This document shows, one piece after another, positions 9,308-16,682 of a DNA stretch of 64,000 bases. The stretch spans positions 682,001 through 746,000 of the forward strand of contig NZ_BAABEY010000036.1 of the NCBI RefSeq assembly GCF_039540405.1. Reading direction: 5' to 3'. Position 1 is the stretch's first letter. Each line of letters begins with the position of its first letter. The position numbers and the translations under genes are program-made. Under the pieces are notes generated by a model. It saw nothing but the letters and a program-made list of their open reading frames with translations, made no database searches and was not told the DNA's origin. This stretch comes from Ravibacter arvi (lineage in GTDB: Bacteria > Bacteroidota > Bacteroidia > Cytophagales > Spirosomataceae).

Positions 9308-10243
9308 TCAGGACCGGGTTGAAGCGGGTTTATAGCCGCGTAGAAAATCTGCAATCCCCATTTTTCGTTTTCCCTCAAGCTGAAGTTCGGTAGCGGCCAG
9401 CCACCCGTCGCCGGTTTTGAAGTAGAGGTAACTTTTGCCGTCCGTGACATAATCGCCGGGCAGTGCGCTTCCCTGAAACGATACTTTTTCGGTGCGGTAA
9501 ATCTTGCAATTTAACCCGTCCAGCGTTGTCCATGCGGCCGGGTAGGGGGAGAGGCCCCGCACCAGGTTGTATATGGACGAAGTGTCCTTCTGCCAGTCGA
9601 TTTGCCCGTCTTCACGAAACAGTTTGGGGGCCGGGCGCAAGTCATCGTTTGCGTCTTGTACTACACTGGGGAAGGAACCGGCGCCTAATGCGTCTACTGT
9701 TTTTACAACCAGCGCAGCTCCTTTTTGCATCAGCCGTTCATAGAGATCGCCGGCGGTATCTTCGGGGTGAATGCGTTCACGGTCCTGGAAAATGATCCTG
9801 CCCGTATCGATTTCTTTTTCTATAAGGAAGGTCGAGACACCGGTTGCTTCTTCGCCATTAATTACCGCCCAGTTAATCGGGGCGGCTCCGCGGTATTGCG
9901 GGAGCAGCGAAGCGTGGAGGTTAAAGGTACCCAGGCGTGGCATGGACCAGACAGCTTCCGGAAGCATGCGGAAGGCGACAACCACAAAAAGATCTGCTGA
10001 GAGGCTGCGCAATTCCTGCAGGAAATCCCGGTTGCGGAGCTTTTCGGGCTGCAGCACTTTCAACCCCTGCGAAGCTGCATAAACCTTGACAGGCGAAGGT
10101 GTGAGCTTAAGGCCTCTTCCGGCCGGTTTGTCGGCCGCAGTAATTACCGCTACTACGTTCTTCCCCGCTTCAACAAGCGCTTTCAAACTGGCTACGGCGA
10201 AGTCAGGGGTGCCCATAAAAACAATCCTCGGAGAAGCTTCCAT
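9308..10243 (-). CDS. fmt: Methionyl-tRNA formyltransferase
   Basis: A 311-residue enzyme that transfers a formyl group from 10-formyl-tetrahydrofolate to Met-tRNA-fMet to start translation. The N-terminal hydrolase-fold domain shows the start signature VFMGTPDFAVASL and the catalytic block NLHASLLPQYRGAAPINWAV (Asn, His and later Asp residues). The C-terminal tRNA-binding domain begins around residue 205. Length and motif order are standard. The gene is transcribed alone, away from the greA leader region. The ATG at 10243 is the only start that preserves the first beta strand. Confidence 0.96.
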   Translation of the reverse strand: MEASPRIVFMGTPDFAVASLKALVEAGKNVVAVITAADKPAGRGLKLTPSPVKVYAASQGLKVLQPEKLRNRDFLQELRSLSADLFVVVAFRMLPEAVWSMPRLGTFNLHASLLPQYRGAAPINWAVINGEEATGVSTFLIEKEIDTGRIIFQDRERIHPEDTAGDLYERLMQKGAALVVKTVDALGAGSFPSVVQDANDDLRPAPKLFREDGQIDWQKDTSSIYNLVRGLSPYPAAWTTLDGLNCKIYRTEKVSFQGSALPGDYVTDGKSYLYFKTGDGWLAATELQLEGKRKMGIADFLRGYKPASTRS

Positions 10244-10445
10244 CTTATAAAATCAATATGAGACCAGGTGTTATTCTTCCCAAAATTAGAACATTCCGGC
10301 CAGAATCGGCAGGCTGAAGCCGGGAAACAGGCGGCAATAAGCTTGTTCTGGCGCACCTGAACGCGCAGCAAAACCGGCAGACACAGGTGATCGTTTGATT
10401 GTTAGCGTTTTGCGAAAGAATATATTTTCAAAACTGTCCAAACAC

Positions 10446-10476
10446 TTGTTTGAATTGTTTAATCTTGCTATTTTTG
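10446..10476 (+). promoter_or_regulatory. Promoter of the greA leader RNA
   Basis: TTG at 10446-10448, a 20-base spacer and TATTTTTG at 10469-10476. This is a near-ideal Bacteroidota promoter. It lies about 185 bases upstream of the greA start and points at it. Confidence 0.6.
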
Positions 10477-10482
10477 AGTTTG

Positions 10483-10600
10483 TGCCGAAGAACAAATGAG
10501 AAACAGAGTTAAAATAGCATTTCCACAAAATATAAGTTAGACGCCCTACGAGAAGCTGGCTTACTTCTGTAGAACGGTTTGGATACCGTTCTTTTTTTTT
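10483..10600 (+). ncRNA. Terminated greA leader / candidate small RNA
   Basis: Predicted transcript of about 118 nt from the TAnnTTTG promoter to an intrinsic terminator, before greA. It contains a first hairpin, CTACGAGAAG (10546-10555) with CTTCTGTAG (10564-10572), one bulged G, 8-base loop. The terminator stem shares two bases with this hairpin, so the two structures partly exclude each other, as in an attenuator. No open frame of use lies inside. The same arrangement (terminated leader before greA, the source of GraL RNA) is known in E. coli; homology is not claimed. The exact 5' end is inferred. The rest of the 416-base gap (10244-10440) shows nothing recognisable. Confidence 0.5.
10571..10600 (+). 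terminator. Intrinsic terminator inside the greA leader
   Basis: AGAACGGT (10571-10578), 6-base loop, ACCGTTCT (10585-10592), followed by nine T residues. It is a perfect 8-bp stem placed 60 bases before the greA ATG. Confidence 0.8.
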
Positions 10601-10659
10601 CGCCCTGGGCGAAGTAAGCGAAAGGCGGAAACAGGACATTATAAAGACAGTTTTTAAAA

Positions 10660-11133
10660 ATGGCAAAGGTATCGTATTACACAGAGGAGGGTCTTAACAA
10701 ACTTAAGGCCGAGTTGAACGAGTTAAAGACCAAGGGACGTGCGGATATAGCCAGGCAGATAGCGGAAGCCCGTGATAAAGGTGATTTGAGCGAAAATGCG
10801 GAGTATGACGCTGCGAAAGATGCGCAGGGGCTCCATGAGCTTAAAATTGCCAAATTGGAAGAAACGCTTTCCAATGCCCGTATTCTGGATGAAAATTCGA
10901 TTGATACCTCGATGGTAGCGGTATTGTCGAACGTGAAAATCAAAAACCGGAAAAACGGTATGGTTGTTACGTATACACTGGTATCGGAGGAGGAGGCCGA
11001 TCTGAAGCAGAGTAAGATTTCGGTTGGCTCGCCTATCGGGAAAGGGCTGTTGGGAAAGAAAGTAGGCGAAGTGGCGCAGATCCAGATCCCGGCGGGGTTG
11101 GTGGAATTTGAAGTGCTGGATATTTCGAGATAA
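10660..11133 (+). CDS. greA: Transcription elongation factor GreA
   Basis: A 157-residue factor that enters the RNA polymerase secondary channel and stimulates cleavage of backtracked transcripts. The N-terminal coiled coil (about 1-75) carries the acidic tip in GDLSENAEYDAAKD, whose Asp and Glu position the catalytic Mg ion. The C-terminal FKBP-like domain ends at EVLDISR. Standard length. The FGGY kinase follows 11 bases downstream and may be co-transcribed. A terminator in its leader suggests expression control by attenuation or autoregulation. Confidence 0.96.
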   Translation: MAKVSYYTEEGLNKLKAELNELKTKGRADIARQIAEARDKGDLSENAEYDAAKDAQGLHELKIAKLEETLSNARILDENSIDTSMVAVLSNVKIKNRKNGMVVTYTLVSEEEADLKQSKISVGSPIGKGLLGKKVGEVAQIQIPAGLVEFEVLDISR

Positions 11134-11144
11134 TTATTCGCAAA

Positions 11145-12581
11145 GTGCGTTATATCGTCGGTTGTGATATTGGTACGACGAGCGTAAAGGCGGTGTCATT
11201 CAGCCTGGAGGGTGCTATTCTGGGTAGTGAAAGCATTGCTTACCCGATGTTGCACCCGGCTCCGGCTTACGCCGAGCAGGACCCGGATGAAATCTTCCGG
11301 CACACTGTGACGGTTTTGAAAAAACTGATCGCCGGACATGATAAAAGCCCGGTGGCGGTGGTTTTCAGCTCGGCAATGCACAGTCTGATGGCGTTGGATG
11401 AGCACGGGGTACCGGGCTCATCGCTGATTATCTGGGCAGACAACCGAAGCGGTGACCTGGCTGATCGCCTGCGAAACTCCGCAGGCGGAAAGGCGCAATA
11501 TCTGCGTACCGGTATTCCTGTTCACGCAATGACGCCCGCGTGCAAGCTGTTGTGGGTCAATTTGCATAAGCCGGATGGGTTATATAGGGCTTCCAGGTAC
11601 CTGGGGATAAAGGACTATGTAATTTTGAGGTTGACCGGCCGGCTGGTGACCGACTATTCCATGGCAGCCGCAATGGGTTTGCTTAACATCCGCACTCTGG
11701 AGTGGGATGAGGAAACGCTCACCGGCCTGGAAATAACCCCGGGGCAATTGCCTGAAATTGTTTCACCTTATTTTTCCGCCCCTGTGACAAGGGAATGGGA
11801 AATCCTGAAAGATATTCCGGTTATCGCGGGCGGGAGCGACGGCTGCCTGGCGAATCTTGGCAGCGGCGCCGGCGGACCGGGTACTTTGGCCCTCACCATA
11901 GGTACCAGCGGCGCAGTCCGAAAAACTTTTAAGGAAGTGCACCTCGACCTGCAAATGCGTACCTTCTGCTACCCGCTTGACCGCGATATCATGATCGTGG
12001 GCGGACCGACCAATAACGGCGGGGTGGTTTTCCAATGGTTGAAAGATACTTTTTTTGCGGATCTGACTTTTGAACAGATGCTCGAAGGAGCCGCGGCTAT
12101 AGCGCCCGGTTCGGAGGGCCTTACCTTTTTCCCTTATTTGATGGGAGAGCGTGCCCCGTTATGGGATTCGGCGGTACGCGGCAATTTTCACGGCATTGAT
12201 ATCGGGCATACGCGTTTCCATTTTGCCCGCGCCGTGATGGAGGGAATACTCATGAACCTGTACACCATTGCCGGTGTGCTGCTTGAAAAGGAGGAAGCGC
12301 ATATTCTGTATGCCAACGGCGGATTTGCCCAAAGCCGCGTGTTTGTCCAAATGCTGGCAGATATCTTCGGGATGGATGTGGCTTTGAACGCAACCAACGA
12401 TGCGGGCTGCATTGGCGCGGCCCTTGTAGGGTTGAGGGCCCTGGGAGAAATACCCGACTTCTCCAATGTGGAGAATTTTGTGAAGGTAGCGGAAATAGTT
12501 AAGTTCAATGCAGACGTGCACGCAGCCTACCGGGAAGTGTTTGACCGGTTTGGTAAACTGCTGAAAACGATACCGTTGTAA
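11145..12581 (+). CDS. FGGY family carbohydrate kinase, gluconokinase-like
   Basis: A 478-residue ATP-dependent sugar kinase. The FGGY N-terminal signature GCDIGTTSVKAV, the substrate segment WADNRSGDLA, the second-domain ATP motif LTIGTSGAVRKT and the C-terminal ANGGFAQS / NDAGCIGAAL motifs are present. FGGY enzymes phosphorylate gluconate, xylulose, glycerol and similar substrates. The GxSSAMHSLMALD and IWAD segments most resemble gluconokinases, but substrate choice is inferred. The start is GTG at 11145, 11 bases after greA; no better ATG is available. Cytoplasmic. Confidence 0.85.
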   Translation: MRYIVGCDIGTTSVKAVSFSLEGAILGSESIAYPMLHPAPAYAEQDPDEIFRHTVTVLKKLIAGHDKSPVAVVFSSAMHSLMALDEHGVPGSSLIIWADNRSGDLADRLRNSAGGKAQYLRTGIPVHAMTPACKLLWVNLHKPDGLYRASRYLGIKDYVILRLTGRLVTDYSMAAAMGLLNIRTLEWDEETLTGLEITPGQLPEIVSPYFSAPVTREWEILKDIPVIAGGSDGCLANLGSGAGGPGTLALTIGTSGAVRKTFKEVHLDLQMRTFCYPLDRDIMIVGGPTNNGGVVFQWLKDTFFADLTFEQMLEGAAAIAPGSEGLTFFPYLMGERAPLWDSAVRGNFHGIDIGHTRFHFARAVMEGILMNLYTIAGVLLEKEEAHILYANGGFAQSRVFVQMLADIFGMDVALNATNDAGCIGAALVGLRALGEIPDFSNVENFVKVAEIVKFNADVHAAYREVFDRFGKLLKTIPL

Positions 12582-12642
12582 GGGGTTTGTTCTCTTATGT
12601 TAAAAAGACTGCTTACTTTTTCATAAAAATTTGGGTGTTCTG

Positions 12643-12673
12643 TTGCGATCAATTGGTTGAAACATTACTTTTG
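12643..12673 (+). promoter_or_regulatory. Promoter of tRNA-Leu
   Basis: TTG at 12643-12645, 20 bases, then TACTTTTG at 12666-12673 (TAnnTTTG). It ends 26 bases before the tRNA. Confidence 0.6.
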
Positions 12674-12699
12674 CAATCCCTTTATGAATGAGGAGTGAC

Positions 12700-12783
12700 G
12701 GCCAGGTGGTGGAATTGGTAGACACGCTACTTTGAGGGGGTAGTGCCCTTACGGGTGTAGGAGTTCGACTCTCCTTCTGGTCA
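12700..12783 (+). tRNA. tRNA-Leu (anticodon GAG)
   Basis: An 84-base cloverleaf. The acceptor stem GGCCAGG pairs with TCTGGTC plus discriminator A. The D arm contains the usual AATTGGTAGAC. The anticodon stem CTACT/GGTAG encloses loop TTGAGGG with anticodon GAG. A long class II variable arm (CCC-TTAC-GGG) precedes the T arm AGGAG-TTCGACT-CTCCT. CCA is not encoded. The long variable arm and the A discriminator identify leucine. Confidence 0.95.
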
Positions 12784-12788
12784 CTGAT

Positions 12789-12822
12789 AAAAAGGCGTTT
12801 GCGAGGAGCAAACGCCTTTTTT
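12789..12822 (+). terminator. Terminator of tRNA-Leu
   Basis: GGCGTTTGC (12794-12802), loop GAGGA, GCAAACGCC (12808-12816), then six T residues; A residues precede it, so it can work in both directions. Confidence 0.85.
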
Positions 12823-13028
12823 GATGGATTATTTTTCTTGCCTTTCCCGCTTGTACAGGATGATAAAGGATCAATCCGTTAATTCAGCTATATACTTAAT
12901 CTAAGTTGCTCCACAAGAATTATTCTTGATCTCAACCTCCTCCACAACTTTTGTATTTGATCCCGAAAAAGCCAATCCAGAACCGAATGAAAAGGAAAAA
13001 AGGCCGACATCTCGCGACATCGGCCTTT

Positions 13029-13044
13029 TGTGGAGGAAGCGGGA
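13029..13044 (+). repeat. Left attachment repeat (displaced tRNA-Ser 3' end)
   Basis: TGTGGAGGAAGCGGGA, identical to 21124-21139. Homology continues outward through a rho-independent terminator (12996-13028; GGCCGA..TCGGCC stem with T run on the minus strand) that also has a counterpart at 21089-21123, with about four differences over roughly 50 bases. No tRNA body follows at this end, so this is the original chromosomal 3' end displaced by integration. The flank 12823-12995 holds nothing I recognise. Confidence 0.85.
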
Positions 13045-13088
13045 CCATCTCCGCGTGTTTAACTCGCTGATTTCCAGTGTATTTTTTC

Positions 13089-13104
13089 AGTGTATATCCG
13101 AATT
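13089..13104 (+). repeat. Left subterminal repeat, candidate integrase arm site
   Basis: AGTGTATATCCGAATT, repeated exactly and in the same orientation at 21034-21049 just inside the other end. A partial copy (AGTGTAT) lies 12 bases earlier at 13077. Position 45 bases inside the left repeat fits an arm-type integrase or excisionase site; the role is inferred. Confidence 0.5.
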
Positions 13105-13105
13105 A

Positions 13106-13432
13106 TTAGCCTTTTCTTTTTTCAGGTAGAGTGCTTAGTTTCTGTAATGTATTGATAATCAGATATTTTGCTATATGTCCTTTTTCATTAGGGTATATCC
13201 TGAACTTTGCCCCAAAACCATGTTCCGGAATCACCGGTGATTCTGCCTTTATGTGATTCTCCGGGGTGTCACCTTTCCAGGATCTTTCACAGTTGGAAAT
13301 GTCTATGCTGGCCGTCGTTTCTGTGAGCAGCCGGCTGTTAATCAAGATCGATCTTTCACAGATGCAGCATAGACGGGAATATCTATGGGATATCGTACCG
13401 TGACTGCGCCGGGACGGGTTTCCCCTGGACAA
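13106..13432 (-). CDS. Doubtful small open frame at the left end of the element
   Basis: A 108-codon frame with a TTG start directly after, and in the same frame as, the stop of the gene at 13433-13870. The first half (rich in Ser, Arg, Cys) does not look like protein. The second half (GFGAKFRIYPNEKGHIAKYL) looks better. It could be the remnant of a once longer downstream domain that a TGA cut off, or chance. No family recognised. Confidence 0.2.
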   Translation of the reverse strand: MSRGNPSRRSHGTISHRYSRLCCICERSILINSRLLTETTASIDISNCERSWKGDTPENHIKAESPVIPEHGFGAKFRIYPNEKGHIAKYLIINTLQKLSTLPEKRKG

Positions 13433-13870
13433 TCACGGTTGTTCATTTTGTGCGTTAGCTTTCAGGCCTGTAGGGTTTTCGTCAGGATCGTTAAACCGTA
13501 TCCCTTCCGGTATTGGCGGAATTGTATATTTGATTTTCGCGGCTTCTTTTGCATTCCTGATTCTAAGCATTTCTATGACCTCTTCCAGCGGATAAGTTTT
13601 TTCATCCCTTCTCGAATGGATTAACGCGCTATCCATCAGGTCTTCAATATATTCATCATACGGCTCATAACGGAGCGTTAGGCGCTTGATCTGGCCTTTG
13701 CGCGTGCATTCGATTTCTGCGCATCCTTCAGGTAACGGCGGATCGGTTTGCGCTGCTCTCTCCAAAGCAAGACGGATCAGGTGCAATACCTGCTTGTCTT
13801 TTGAATTAGCATCGAGCGTTACGCTCTCAACGGATCGGGGACGGTATGCTATTTTGATATCCGTTGCCAT
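13433..13870 (-). CDS. Hypothetical element-encoded protein
   Basis: A 145-residue soluble protein, acidic and basic residues mixed, with no signal peptide or membrane helix and no family I recognise. Segments such as YEPYDEYIEDLMDSALIHSR and EEVIEMLRIRNAKEAAKIKY suggest helices. It is transcribed leftward, 47 bases after the repressor gene, so it probably shares the repressor transcript and would be expressed in the integrated state. Genes in this position in satellites are often immunity or control proteins, but nothing in the sequence shows that here. Confidence 0.6.
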   Translation of the reverse strand: MATDIKIAYRPRSVESVTLDANSKDKQVLHLIRLALERAAQTDPPLPEGCAEIECTRKGQIKRLTLRYEPYDEYIEDLMDSALIHSRRDEKTYPLEEVIEMLRIRNAKEAAKIKYTIPPIPEGIRFNDPDENPTGLKANAQNEQP

Positions 13871-13917
13871 GTCATAAATGTGATTGACTTGGTATTACTG
13901 CGCTGAGCTCTATCACG

Positions 13918-14535
13918 CTATTCTTTTTCCTTGTCGTCTTCGTCTACTTCTGAAATATAATCCAGTACCCCGTTAACCCAATTAATAACTTCAGCCGTAT
14001 TCGTTTTGTGTCCCACTTGTCGAGCACTTCTTTTGTAGGCGTCCAAAAACCACTTTTCAGAGATAAAACCAGAACTCGCCATGAAGAGTGACCAAAATAA
14101 ATATCGGTCTTCGTAGCTGAAAAGTACTTTTCCTAATTTCTTTAAAGTTTCGTCGTTTGGCGGTTCTGCTTCAGTTACATCATCTAAGAGGTTTTTTTTC
14201 ATTGCTGAAAACTCGTCTCTAAATAGCATAGTAACCCAATTCGTAAAGTTTCTCAAAAGCCCGTTCTCGGTTTTTAACTCCCTGAGTTTTCGGTTGACTT
14301 CTTTTAACTCCTGATTCTTTCCGGTGCGACTTGCTTGGTTATTACTTTCGTCAATAACATCAAGTACAGAAACATCCAAAGCACGGCAAATTGCTTTTAG
14401 CTGGGCTATCGTGAGTAGCTCGCCCCTATTTTCAAGCCTTGCGTAATTGCTTCTTTCCATATCCAGTTTGGAGGCGAGTTCCGCTTGAGTTAACCCGCTT
14501 TCTTCCCGTATCTGTTTTAACTTTTCTGTTATCAT
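13918..14535 (-). CDS. XRE-family repressor of the element
   Basis: A 205-residue regulator. Residues 1-65 form an XRE/Cro-CI helix-turn-helix: EKLKQIREESGLTQAELASK followed by the recognition helix MERSNYARLENR and the LKAICRALDVSVLDVID tail. A short coiled coil (about 72-95) and an acidic C-terminal helical domain (about 110-205) follow; no S24 peptidase motif is seen, so SOS-type self-cleavage is unlikely. It is divergent from the Cro-like gene and integrase, the layout of a lysogeny or island maintenance switch. Its own minus-strand promoter probably uses TACCTTTG (complement of 14560-14567). Confidence 0.85.
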   Translation of the reverse strand: MITEKLKQIREESGLTQAELASKLDMERSNYARLENRGELLTIAQLKAICRALDVSVLDVIDESNNQASRTGKNQELKEVNRKLRELKTENGLLRNFTNWVTMLFRDEFSAMKKNLLDDVTEAEPPNDETLKKLGKVLFSYEDRYLFWSLFMASSGFISEKWFLDAYKRSARQVGHKTNTAEVINWVNGVLDYISEVDEDDKEKE

Positions 14536-14672
14536 TTGACATTGATTTTTAGAACCTTACAAAGGTATTCAAAAGTTTTTATGCGAAAAAGTATCAAATA
14601 TTTGGAATATAATTCATTAAATATTTAGATTTGTATCAAAAATCAAGAACATTAAGCATAATATTTACGGTT
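14536..14672. promoter_or_regulatory. Divergent control region between repressor and Cro-like gene
   Basis: For the rightward gene, TTTG at 14601-14604 and TAGATTTG at 14626-14633 form a promoter with 21-base spacing. A perfect 10-bp palindrome CAAATATTTG (14595-14604) overlaps its upstream element. The octamer GTATCAAA occurs twice (14591-14598 and 14633-14640), flanking the promoter. Leftward, TACCTTTG (minus, 14567-14560) fits the -7 element of the repressor gene. The palindrome and the octamers are candidate operators (inference). Confidence 0.55.
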
Positions 14673-14930
14673 ATGGATACAGTACTAAGAAAGGCGTTGA
14701 ATCGCGCAAGTGGCAAAACGGGACTTCCTGTTAAGCCCGACCGGGCTTTCTATAATAAAGTCGGGATCAATCAAAAGCGCTTTGGTCAGTTGCTACGTGG
14801 TGAAAAGCCAATATACGGCTTTGAGGCCGTCAACCTGTCGGAGTTCTTCGGTGTGCCTTTAGAGGAACTATGTAAAAACGAAAGCCCGGCCGCTGCTGGT
14901 AACAGTGCCGGGCAAAGTGTCAATGTTTAA
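14673..14930 (+). CDS. Small Cro-like / excisionase-like DNA-binding protein
   Basis: An 85-residue protein. The segment FYNKVGINQKRFGQLLRGEKPIYGFEAVNLSEFFGVPLEEL has the shape of an XRE helix-turn-helix. The ATG at 14673 is preferred over an upstream frame opening at 14631, because the promoter -7 element ends at 14633. It is the first gene of the rightward unit, 26 bases before the integrase. By position it is either the Cro-type antagonist of the divergent repressor or a recombination directionality factor; the sequence does not decide between them. Confidence 0.7.
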   Translation: MDTVLRKALNRASGKTGLPVKPDRAFYNKVGINQKRFGQLLRGEKPIYGFEAVNLSEFFGVPLEELCKNESPAAAGNSAGQSVNV

Positions 14931-14956
14931 TATCTCACAATCAAACCATTACGACA

Positions 14957-16207
14957 ATGGCAAAGTTAATCAATTCTGGTCAAAAGACCATGCAACCAAA
15001 GAGCCGGGCAAATGTCCGGTTCATTCTGCATCAACCCGGCGTTAGGTCAACACATGGCGTTTTATATGTCCGTGTGACTGTAGACGGTCTGCGCGCTCCT
15101 GAAAGGTCAACCGGTATACGCGTCCTTCCCGGTGAATGGGATAGCAAAAAGCAGGCAGTTAAAGGGAAGTCAACCGAGGCCGGTTTGATCAACAGCCGGA
15201 TAGCACAATTGAGAACCCGCTTTTTAGAGGCGCAAGATCATCTCACGCTATCAAGGGAAACGATCACATCCCGAAAGCTGGCCGCCCTGGCTATGGGGGA
15301 AGGAGCGGCGGACAAATATACGTTTCAGGAAATATATGAGCGATTTGTAAGGGAAAAGGAACTCACGTCCGACAATAGCAAGCGTACGTTCCAGGTCTAC
15401 GCCAAATACTTCACCAATATATCCCGGTACCTGGAAGAATCCGGGCAAAAAGGTTTACTGATAACCGACATTGACGACCGGGTTTTCCTGGGGTTAATCG
15501 AATACATGAAAGCCCGGTTCAAAGAGGATTACGCGGCCAAAATCTCCGGCTTTTTCCGGTCGGTATATACCTATGCTTTTAACAAAGGGCTGGTGAGCAA
15601 AAACCCGCTGGCGTCTATCCGGCTGGGGAAGTCCGGTCTATACGACCTTACGCACCTGTCACAGGATGAGGTCAAGCAGTTGGCCGCTTACGATTTCAGC
15701 ACGTTGCCGCTTCCGGATGATACCATACGGGTATTGGATGAGGAACGGGACGCCCTGGTGTTTTCCTGCTTTACTGGCCTGCACCATTCCGACTACGTAG
15801 AAAAGCGGTACAGGATCACGGAGTATAACGGTAGCAAATGGATTGAGGGGCACCGGGTCAAGTCAAAGGGCGGTCGTCAAGACAAGCCCTACCAAATGAA
15901 GCTGCACCCCCTGGCCCTGGCGATCATAGACAAATACCAGGGCATAGACAAGCTACCCAAACGGAATAACTATAAGCGCAATTTGATCCTGAAGCAGATT
16001 GCGGCCTATGTTGGTATTAATAAGCACTTGACAACCAAAATAGGGCGAAAGACGCTTACCAACTACTGTATAAATGTTTTAGGGATTTCTCACGAAGCTA
16101 CGGCGGAAATACTGGGGCATAGGTCTACCAATTTCATAAAGCATTACGGGAAGCTGGACAAAAGTCGGTTGGATAAGGACATACAGTTTGACCAGGAAGA
16201 CCTATGA
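14957..16207 (+). CDS. int: Tyrosine recombinase (element integrase)
   Basis: A 416-residue phage-type integrase of the Bacteroidota group: N-terminal arm-binding domain (about 20-110), SAM-like core-binding domain (about 120-225) and catalytic domain (about 235-405). The nucleophile is Tyr397 in IKHYGKL, with His388 (LGH) and Arg364. The first catalytic Arg is replaced: the motif reads CFTGLHHSDY with His276. Loss of this Arg is known in the CTnDOT-type integrases of the phylum. The HxxR motif is also altered to KIGR (Lys361). It should catalyse integration at tRNA-Ser. Its stop overlaps the next start as ATGA. Confidence 0.93.
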   Translation: MAKLINSGQKTMQPKSRANVRFILHQPGVRSTHGVLYVRVTVDGLRAPERSTGIRVLPGEWDSKKQAVKGKSTEAGLINSRIAQLRTRFLEAQDHLTLSRETITSRKLAALAMGEGAADKYTFQEIYERFVREKELTSDNSKRTFQVYAKYFTNISRYLEESGQKGLLITDIDDRVFLGLIEYMKARFKEDYAAKISGFFRSVYTYAFNKGLVSKNPLASIRLGKSGLYDLTHLSQDEVKQLAAYDFSTLPLPDDTIRVLDEERDALVFSCFTGLHHSDYVEKRYRITEYNGSKWIEGHRVKSKGGRQDKPYQMKLHPLALAIIDKYQGIDKLPKRNNYKRNLILKQIAAYVGINKHLTTKIGRKTLTNYCINVLGISHEATAEILGHRSTNFIKHYGKLDKSRLDKDIQFDQEDL

Positions 16208-16455
16208 CCATCACCCGGCTGACCTACATCAAATATTCCGGCATCTGGTCAATGCACGTAAAGGAGTATTCCGGGAAGCGTCACCAAATGTTTGTTGACG
16301 AAGAAACGGCAAAGGGGCTTTTAGAGGCCGATTTTATCCGTACTGATGGCATGCATTTCGAGGACTATCGGTTTGTTAAAAGTCGTTCGATAAGCGAATC
16401 AGAAAAGGCAGAATGTGAGAAAGTAAGGCTCATAATTAACCGTAGGAAGTTATGA
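16204..16455 (+). CDS. Small hypothetical protein, tandem paralogue 1
   Basis: An 83-residue protein starting inside the integrase stop (ATGA) and overlapping the next gene by 4 bases, so it is coupled to both. It begins MTITRLTYIKYSGIWSMHVK and contains a segment like VDEETAKGLLEADF. The next gene shares the pattern I-x-R-x-T-x-I plus an aromatic and G-x-W near the N terminus, so the two look like tandem duplicates. No known family; mostly beta strands by eye. Confidence 0.65.
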   Translation: MTITRLTYIKYSGIWSMHVKEYSGKRHQMFVDEETAKGLLEADFIRTDGMHFEDYRFVKSRSISESEKAECEKVRLIINRRKL

Positions 16456-16682
16456 TAATCAGGATCACCAAAATAGAGCACGAATATCATAAAGGCGTTT
16501 GGCTTTGCTACTGGGATAGCGGCTTTATGAAAGGCCGTTATTCTATCACTGTTGCAGCGGCTTACTCGTTACTTCAGAATCCATATACCAGGGAACGGCA
16601 CGCCGGAAAAGATGTATACATATTTCAACTACTAACCCCTAATCAAAATGAAAGTAAACATTACATCACACCCGATAATTGA
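16452..16682 (+). CDS. Small hypothetical protein, tandem paralogue 2
   Basis: A 76-residue protein overlapping the previous gene by 4 bases (ATGA). The N terminus (IIRITKIEHEYHKGVW) parallels the preceding gene (ITRLTYIKYSGIW), followed in both by a strand and a helix ending in LL. Function unknown. Its 3' end overlaps the next gene by 35 bases in another frame. Confidence 0.6.
   Translation: MIIRITKIEHEYHKGVWLCYWDSGFMKGRYSITVAAAYSLLQNPYTRERHAGKDVYIFQLLTPNQNESKHYITPDN

Noticed and set aside
10286..10666. 126-codon minus-strand frame between fmt and greA
   Set aside because: It runs antisense through the leader promoter, both hairpins and the terminator, has poor protein-like composition and overlaps the greA start.
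12823..13028. Search for a degenerate second tRNA-Ser body left of the element
   Set aside because: Only the 3' end and the terminator are duplicated; no anticodon or D arm is present.
13106..13432. 108-codon continuation after the stop of the gene at 13433-13870, considered as stop-codon read-through
   Set aside because: Only a TTG start, first half not protein-like, no signal for recoding. Kept as a low-confidence feature only.
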